Shown here: positions 6,015-10,084 of the stretch, one piece after another
Layout: each line of letters begins with the position of its first letter
Numbering within the stretch: the first letter of the stretch is position 1
DNA from: Frankiales bacterium
GTDB taxonomy: Bacteria; Actinomycetota; Actinomycetes; Mycobacteriales; SCTD01
Length of the DNA stretch: 10,084 bases
Assembly: GCA_025965755.1 (NCBI GenBank)
Contig: JAOPWI010000180.1
Location: 1 to 10,084 of the forward strand
Reading direction: 5' to 3'
Notes under the pieces: generated by a model
What the model was told of the DNA's origin: nothing
Databases searched by the model: none
The model's input: the letters and a program-made list of their open reading frames with translations, nothing else
Position numbers and translations under genes: made by a program

Positions 6015-7547
6015 ACCGACATTCAGGCGCCGTCCTTCGACTACGCCGCCCTGTCGCCGATGTTCATCGTCTTCGGCGCCGCGGTGCTCGGCGTGCTCGT
6101 CGAGGCGTTCGTGCCCCGCCGCTCGCGCCGCCGCGTGCAGATCGTCGTCTCCCTCGCCGGCCTGATCGGCGGCCTGGTCGCCGTCGTCCTGCTGGCCGGC
6201 CACAGCTCGCTCGAGGCCGAGGGCGCGATCGCGATCGACGGACCGACGCTGTTCCTGCAGGGCACGCTGTGCATCCTCGGGGCGGCCAGCATCCTGCTGC
6301 TGTCGGAGCGGTCCCTGGACAGCTCCGGCGGCGACATCGTCACGCAGGCGGCGGTGCTGCCCGGCAGCCGCGAGGACCTGCAGCTGTCGGAGTCGCAGGG
6401 CATCCAGACCGAGGTCTATCCGCTGGCGCTGTTCTCGCTCGGCGGCATGCTGCTGTGGCCGGCGGCCAACAACCTGATCCTGTCCTTCATCGCCCTCGAG
6501 GTGCTGTCCCTGCCGCTGTACCTGATGGCCGGTCTCGCCCGCCGCCGGCGCCTGCTGTCGCAGGAGGCCGCGGTGAAGTACTTCCTGCTCGGCGCCTTCT
6601 CGTCCGCCTTCTTCCTGTACGGCGTGGCGCTGCTCTACGGCTACGCCGGCAGCGTCGACCTCGGCGACATCTTCGACGCCACCGGGCGCGCGGGCAGCAA
6701 CGAGGTGCTGCTGCTGCTCGGCCTGGCCATGCTGGCCGTCGGCCTGCTGTTCAAGGTCGGGGCGGTGCCGTTCCAGGCCTGGACGCCGGACGTCTACCAG
6801 GGCTCACCCACCGCGGTCACCGCCCTGATGGCCGCCTGCACCAAGATCGCCGCCTTCGGCGCCCTGCTGCGGATCTTCTACGTCGGCTTCGGCCGTACGG
6901 AGTGGGACTGGCGCCCCATGATGTGGGCCATCGCGATCGTGACGATGGTCGTCGGCGCCGTGCTCGCGGTCACGCAGACCGACGTCAAGCGCATGCTGGC
7001 GTACTCGTCGGTCGCGCACACCGGCTTCATCCTCGTCGGCGTCATCGCGGTCAACCGCGAGGGCCTGTCCGGCACGCTGTTCTACCTGGTGGCGTACGGC
7101 TTCACGACGCTCGCGGCGTTCGCCGTCGTCACGCTGGTGCGCGACTCCTCCGGGGAGGCGACCCACCTGTCCTCCTGGGCCGGGCTCGGCCAGCGCAGCC
7201 CGCTGGTCGCCGGCGTCTTCGCGTTCTTCCTGCTCGCCCTGGCCGGCATCCCGCTCACCAGCGGCTTCATGGCCAAGTTCGCGGTGTTCCAGGCGGCGAC
7301 CCAGGGCGGGGCCACCGCGCTCGTCGTGGTCGGCGTGGTGGCCAGCGCGGTGACGGCCTTCTTCTACGCTCGTGTCATCGTGCTCATGTTCTTCCAGGAC
7401 CCGGCCCCGGACGGCCCCACCGTCGCGATCCCGAGCGCCTACACGGCGGCCACCATCGCGCTCGGCCTGGCCGTGACGCTGGTGCTCGGCATCCTCCCGC
7501 AGCCGGTCCTGGACCTCGCCGACCAGGCCGCGCTGTTCGTGCGATGA
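6009..7547 (+). CDS. nuoN: NADH-quinone oxidoreductase subunit N (NuoN), antiporter-like proton pump
   Basis: NuoN is the antiporter-like subunit nearest NuoK in the complex I membrane arm. The 512-residue product has about fourteen hydrophobic segments. Proton-path residues are present: Glu164 in FIALEVLSLPLYLMAG, Lys249 in LLFKVGAVPFQAWTPDVYQG, Lys279 in ACTKIAAFG, and QTDVKRMLAYSSVAHTGF. Compared with E. coli NuoN there is a hydrophilic insertion at about residues 101-134, between SERSLD and TEVYPLALFS. It contains GGDIVTQAAVLPGSRED; a loop in this position followed by TE-x-(Y/F)PLA is, as I recall, typical of actinobacterial NuoN. The GTG start at 6009 is backed by a strong GAGGA with 6-nt spacing. 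The stop TGA lies 7 nt before the polyprenyl synthase start and overlaps that gene's ribosome-binding site. This gene ends the canonical nuo series. Confidence 0.97.
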   Translation: MPTDIQAPSFDYAALSPMFIVFGAAVLGVLVEAFVPRRSRRRVQIVVSLAGLIGGLVAVVLLAGHSSLEAEGAIAIDGPTLFLQGTLCILGAASILLLSERSLDSSGGDIVTQAAVLPGSREDLQLSESQGIQTEVYPLALFSLGGMLLWPAANNLILSFIALEVLSLPLYLMAGLARRRRLLSQEAAVKYFLLGAFSSAFFLYGVALLYGYAGSVDLGDIFDATGRAGSNEVLLLLGLAMLAVGLLFKVGAVPFQAWTPDVYQGSPTAVTALMAACTKIAAFGALLRIFYVGFGRTEWDWRPMMWAIAIVTMVVGAVLAVTQTDVKRMLAYSSVAHTGFILVGVIAVNREGLSGTLFYLVAYGFTTLAAFAVVTLVRDSSGEATHLSSWAGLGQRSPLVAGVFAFFLLALAGIPLTSGFMAKFAVFQAATQGGATALVVVGVVASAVTAFFYARVIVLMFFQDPAPDGPTVAIPSAYTAATIALGLAVTLVLGILPQPVLDLADQAALFVR

Positions 7548-7554
7548 GGATTCT

Positions 7555-8565
7555 GTGACCAGCGACGGCCCGGTCCGCGGCGCCGCCGTCCTGCAGTCCG
7601 CCGATCCGGCCCTGGCGGCGTCGATCTCCCAGCAGCTCGAGCGGGTCGAGGAGCGCTTCCGCGAGGTCGTGCAGAGCGCCCACCCGCTGCTGACCGAGGC
7701 GAGCCGCCACCTCGTGCTGGCCGGTGGCAAGCGCGTGCGCCCGCTGCTGGCGCTGCTCGCGGCCCACCTCGGCGATCCGACCGCTCCCGGCGTGGTCGAC
7801 GCCGCGGTCGTCGTCGAGCTCACCCACGTCGCGACGCTGCACCACGACGACGTCATGGACGAGGCGGCCCTGCGCCACGGCGTGCCGTCGGCCAACGCCC
7901 GCTGGACCAACACGGTCGCCATCCTCACCGGCGACTACCTGTTCGCCCGCGCCTCCGACCTCACGGCGGGGCTGGGCACGGCAGCGACCCACCTGCAGGC
8001 GCGCACCTTCGCCCGGCTGGTCGAGGGCCAGATCGCCGAGACGGCGGGGCCGGGAGAGGGCGAGGACCCGGTGGCCCACCACTTCCGGGTGCTGTCGGAC
8101 AAGACGGCCTCGCTGATCGCCACCTCGGCCGAGCTGGGCGCCATGACGGCCGGGGCTCCGGCCGACGACGTCGCCCGGGTGGCCCGGTTCGGTGAGCTGT
8201 TCGGCATCGCCTTCCAGCTGTCCGATGACCTGATCGACATCCGCAGCGAGAGCGCGGCGTCGGGCAAGACGCCCGGCACCGACCTGCGCGAGGGCATCCG
8301 CACGCTGCCGGCACTGCTCGCGCTGGCCGCCGACGATCCGGCGGGCGCCCGGCTGCGGGAGCTGGTCGCCCGGCCGCTGCCGGACGACGCCGAGCACGCC
8401 GAGGCGCTCGCGCTGCTGCGCGCGCACCCGTCGCTGGGGCAGGCGCAGGAGCGGCTGCAGGCCTACGTCGACCAGGCCCGCGAGGCGGCCGGCAGCCTGC
8501 CGGCCGGACCGCCCCGGGACGCGCTGCTGGGGCTGGCCGACTTCGTGCTGGCGCGCAGCGGCTGA
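7555..8565 (+). CDS. Long-chain trans-polyprenyl diphosphate synthase (probable menaquinone side-chain synthase)
   Basis: The enzyme adds isopentenyl diphosphate units to an allylic primer to make a linear all-trans polyprenyl diphosphate. The 336-residue product has the class I isoprenyl synthase landmarks: GGKRVRP at 57-63 (substrate binding), first aspartate-rich motif DDVMD at 98-102, SDKTASL before the helical core, and second aspartate-rich motif DDLID at 224-228 followed by GKTPGTDLREG. The fifth residue before the first motif is Ala93, and the region reads HVATLHHDD. A small residue there, rather than an aromatic one, is the pattern of long-chain (about C30 and above) synthases. Exact chain length cannot be read from sequence. 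The GTG at 7555 has GAGGA at 7546-7550, overlapping the nuoN stop. Placement directly after nuoN suggests co-transcription and a role in making the menaquinone tail; a hopanoid or carotenoid precursor role is less likely. Confidence 0.93.
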   Translation: MTSDGPVRGAAVLQSADPALAASISQQLERVEERFREVVQSAHPLLTEASRHLVLAGGKRVRPLLALLAAHLGDPTAPGVVDAAVVVELTHVATLHHDDVMDEAALRHGVPSANARWTNTVAILTGDYLFARASDLTAGLGTAATHLQARTFARLVEGQIAETAGPGEGEDPVAHHFRVLSDKTASLIATSAELGAMTAGAPADDVARVARFGELFGIAFQLSDDLIDIRSESAASGKTPGTDLREGIRTLPALLALAADDPAGARLRELVARPLPDDAEHAEALALLRAHPSLGQAQERLQAYVDQAREAAGSLPAGPPRDALLGLADFVLARSG

Positions 8566-8569
8566 ACCG

Positions 8570-9067
8570 GTGTCTGCGCTGGACCCGGTGCGGCTGGTCC
8601 TCGACTGGGGGCCGCGATTGCGGCTGTCCGTCTTCGATGTCGGCCTGGCCTGCTGCGCGGTGGAGTTCGTCGCCGCCTCCATGAGCGGTCAGGTGCCCCA
8701 CGCCGGCGGCCCGGGCGACGCCGACGTGCTGGTCATCTCCGGCACCGTGACCGACAAGCTGGCGCCGGCGGTGCGGCGCCTGTACGACGCCATGCCCGAG
8801 CCTCGCTACGTCATCTCGATGGGCTCGTGCGCCAACAGCGGCGGCCCGTACTGGGACTCGTACTCGGTGACCAAGGGCGTCGACCAGCTCATCCCGGTCG
8901 ATGTCTACGTGCCCGGCTGCCCGCCCCGGCCGGAGGCGCTGCTGCACGGGCTGCAGCAGCTGGCGTCGCGCGTCACGCAGCCGGCTGCCGTACGCCCGGT
9001 CACCGGGTCTGCGCCGCTGGTCGGCCCGCCCGGCGGGGTGCGCGGCCCGCAGGACCTGCGGCCGTGA
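8570..9067 (+). CDS. nuoB2: NuoB-like subunit of a second complex I-type cluster (NuoB2)
   Basis: NuoB subunits hold cluster N2, the last Fe-S centre before quinone. This 165-residue protein keeps the N2 ligands: the Cys28-Cys29 pair in GLACCAVEF, Cys87 in ISMGSCANSGG and Cys117 in YVPGCPPRPEALL. GGPYWDSYSVTKGVDQ is the form I associate with the divergent second nuo clusters of actinobacteria rather than the main complex I. Only 58 residues separate the Cys pair from Cys87, against 65 in E. coli NuoB. The stretch at 38-52 (SGQVPHAGGPGDA core) replaces the usual RFGxxxRxSPRQ loop near the quinone site. Whether it still reduces quinone is uncertain. The GTG at 8570, 4 nt after the polyprenyl synthase stop, has no clear ribosome-binding site; GTG 8588 in frame is an alternative. 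The Pro/Gly-rich tail ends in a 4-nt overlap with nuoC2. No nuoA-like gene precedes it. Confidence 0.9.
   Translation: MSALDPVRLVLDWGPRLRLSVFDVGLACCAVEFVAASMSGQVPHAGGPGDADVLVISGTVTDKLAPAVRRLYDAMPEPRYVISMGSCANSGGPYWDSYSVTKGVDQLIPVDVYVPGCPPRPEALLHGLQQLASRVTQPAAVRPVTGSAPLVGPPGGVRGPQDLRP
9043..9064 (+). promoter_or_regulatory. Hairpin covering the nuoC2 ribosome-binding site and first start base
   Basis: CCGCAGG (9047-9053) and CCTGCGG (9055-9061) are a perfect 7-base inverted repeat around A9054. In RNA it would give a 6-bp stem CCGCAG/CTGCGG with a GAC loop, extendable across a bulged C9046 by CGG (9043-9045) pairing with CCG (9062-9064). The AGGA at 9051-9054, the best Shine-Dalgarno match for nuoC2, lies in the stem and loop, and the last paired base is the G of the nuoC2 GTG. 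Ribosomes finishing nuoB2 (stop 9065-9067) would open it, which fits strict translational coupling. The sequence also codes for the last residues of nuoB2. Confidence 0.45.
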
Positions 9068-9609
9068 CCCTCGTCGAGCAGGTCCAGGGGCTGCTGGGAG
9101 CGGTCGCCCGCTGCTCGTGGTCCTACGAGCAGGCGACCGTGGACCTGCCGCGCGAGGAGTGGGTGCCGGCCGTGACCGCGGTGCGGGACCGGCTGGGCAT
9201 GGTGCTGTTCGACTGGCTCGGTGCGGTGGACGAGGGTGACGCCGGCTTCGACGTCGTGCTGCGGCTGTGGGCGCCGGCCGACCGGCGCGGGCTGCTGCTG
9301 CGCACCCGCTGTCCCCGCGACGACGCCCGCGTACCGTCGCTGACCGCGGTGTTCGCCGGCGCGGACTGGCACGAGCGCGAGACGTGGGAGATGTTCGACA
9401 TCGCCTTCGACGGCCACCCGGGGCTCGTCCCGCTGCTGCTTCCCGACGGCTTCGTCGGTGCGCCGCTGCGCAAGGAGTTCGTGCTCGCGACCCGGGCGGC
9501 CCAGCCCTGGCCCGGCGCGCCGGAGCCGGGGGAGAGCCGGGCCGACGCCGTCCCCGGCCGTCGCCGGGTGCTGCCGCCAGGGGTGCCCGCTCCCGGGACC
9601 TGGCCGTGA
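9064..9609 (+). CDS. nuoC2: NuoC-like (30-kDa subunit family) protein of the second cluster (NuoC2)
   Basis: NuoC is a structural subunit of the complex I connecting arm that contacts NuoD, NuoB and NuoI. The 181-residue product has the family fold and, at 103-119, the signature HERETWEMFDIAFDGHP, followed by LLLPDGFVGAPLRKEFVLATR. The family normally has Gly where this protein has Asp112 (MFG to MFD) and often His where it has Ala133 (GHPLRK to GAPLRK). The tail WPGAPEPGES...LPPGVPAPGTW resembles that of NuoC2 in the partial nuo clusters of streptomycetes, from memory. It is not fused to NuoD, and no NuoD follows directly. The GTG at 9064 overlaps the nuoB2 stop by 4 nt and its Shine-Dalgarno match lies in a hairpin. 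The stop overlaps the next GTG in the same way. The family assignment is firm; function in a working complex is inferred. Confidence 0.9.
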   Translation: MTLVEQVQGLLGAVARCSWSYEQATVDLPREEWVPAVTAVRDRLGMVLFDWLGAVDEGDAGFDVVLRLWAPADRRGLLLRTRCPRDDARVPSLTAVFAGADWHERETWEMFDIAFDGHPGLVPLLLPDGFVGAPLRKEFVLATRAAQPWPGAPEPGESRADAVPGRRRVLPPGVPAPGTWP

Positions 9610-10084
9610 GCGAGCCGGGGCTGGAGCACGGGCTGTCGCTCGTGCGCCAGGCGCTCGAGCAGCCGCTGCCTGCCCGCAGCCGGGGCGTCGTGGCGCTGCT
9701 CGAGGAGAACTGCACCGTCTGCATGCTGTGCGCCCGCGAGTGCCCCGTCTGGTGCATCACCATCGACTCGCACAAGGAGGCGATCCCGCCGACCCACCCG
9801 CGTCAGCGGCCACGCGCCCGCAACGTGCTCGACCGCTTCGACATCGACTTCTCGCTGTGCATGTACTGCGGCATCTGCATCGAGGTCTGCCCGTTCGACG
9901 CGCTGTTCTGGTCGCCCGAGCACGCCTACGCCGAGGCCGACATCGGCGGCCTGGTCCACGAGCGCGAGCGGCTGCGTGAGTGGATGTGGACGGTGCCGCC
10001 CCCGCCGCCGTACGACCCCGCCGCCGAGCCCGCCCGCGAGGTCACCGAGGCCGAGCGGGCCGCCACCCGCCCGCCCCGCTCCTA
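9606..10084 (+). CDS. nuoI2: NuoI-like 2x[4Fe-4S] protein of the second cluster (NuoI2), running to the window edge
   Basis: The frame opens with GTG at 9606, overlapping the nuoC2 stop by 4 nt, and stays open for 159 codons. The last two bases, TA, could start a stop codon or a Tyr codon, so the 3' end is unknown. Two ferredoxin motifs are clear: Cys36, 39, 42, 46 (CTVCMLCARECP) and Cys85, 88, 91, 95 (CMYCGICIEVCP). An extra Cys50 lies four residues after the first motif (CPVWC), absent from the window's other NuoI. It lacks the N-terminal GFGVTFGAMF stretch of that NuoI. It has a different linker (VLDRFDIDFSLC) and a C-terminal part with REWMWTV, a run of five prolines and an acidic tail. 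As I recall, these match NuoI of partial second nuo clusters in actinobacteria. It probably passes electrons to or from NuoB2. A stand-alone ferredoxin is the alternative. Confidence 0.88.
   Translation, partial: MSEPGLEHGLSLVRQALEQPLPARSRGVVALLEENCTVCMLCARECPVWCITIDSHKEAIPPTHPRQRPRARNVLDRFDIDFSLCMYCGICIEVCPFDALFWSPEHAYAEADIGGLVHERERLREWMWTVPPPPPYDPAAEPAREVTEAERAATRPPRS

Noticed and set aside
2277..6022. Long antisense open frames (over 600 codons each) opposite nuoL and nuoM
   Set aside because: Their translations are low-complexity His/Asp/Gln/Arg/Glu-rich strings with no domains, the usual mirror of GC-rich membrane-protein genes.
7544..7558. Four-codon ORF (MRIL) whose TGA overlaps the synthase GTG
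   Set aside because: The synthase GTG already has its own GAGGA at 4-nt spacing, and the ATG lies inside that ribosome-binding region without one of its own.
8570..9067. NuoB2 as the small subunit of a [NiFe] hydrogenase
   Set aside because: It has the adjacent Cys pair (CC) and VPGCPP of NuoB, lacks the extra cysteines and signal peptide of uptake-hydrogenase small subunits, and is followed by a NuoC-type protein. A group 4-like partner cannot be excluded without the downstream sequence.
7961..9775. A 604-codon antisense open frame opposite the synthase, nuoB2 and nuoC2
   Set aside because: Arg/Pro/Ala-rich translation without motifs, while the + strand carries three recognisable genes there.

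Overview
The window is high-GC DNA, roughly 70% G+C by eye. It carries ten genes plus one possible tiny leader ORF, all on the + strand and packed almost without gaps. Gene content, GTG-rich starts and actinobacterial-type versions of NuoI, NuoM and NuoN point to a high-GC actinobacterium. I cannot place it to genus.

Positions 2-7547 are the distal half of a respiratory complex I (NADH:menaquinone oxidoreductase) operon in canonical order: nuoH (5' end cut off), nuoI, nuoJ, nuoK, nuoL, nuoM, nuoN. They encode the last Fe-S relay protein (NuoI) and the proton-pumping membrane arm. Most junctions are 1-4 nt stop/start overlaps. The exception is a 133-nt nuoK-nuoL gap that holds a GC-rich hairpin and a well-formed ribosome-binding site serving a 10-codon ORF. 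The stop of that ORF overlaps the nuoL start.

Positions 7555-8565 encode a trans-polyprenyl diphosphate synthase of the long-chain type, which probably makes the menaquinone side chain, so the electron acceptor's tail is encoded next to the enzyme that reduces it.

Positions 8570-10084 begin a second, divergent set of complex I-like genes: a NuoB paralogue, a NuoC paralogue and a two-[4Fe-4S] NuoI paralogue that runs to the window edge. They are joined by 4-nt GTGA overlaps. No nuoA precedes them and no nuoD or nuoH lies between C and I. Their relatives are the partial second nuo clusters (without the NADH-oxidising NuoEFG) known from streptomycetes and other actinobacteria. The NuoB-like protein keeps all four cysteine ligands of cluster N2 but has lost part of the loop between the Cys pair and the core fold.

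No tRNA, rRNA, CRISPR array, insertion sequence, promoter or Rho-independent terminator was recognised. The window is mostly well-understood respiratory machinery. The points worth a second look are the reduced second nuo set, the altered NuoB loop and the apparent translational-coupling devices before nuoL and nuoC2. I see no wholly new system.
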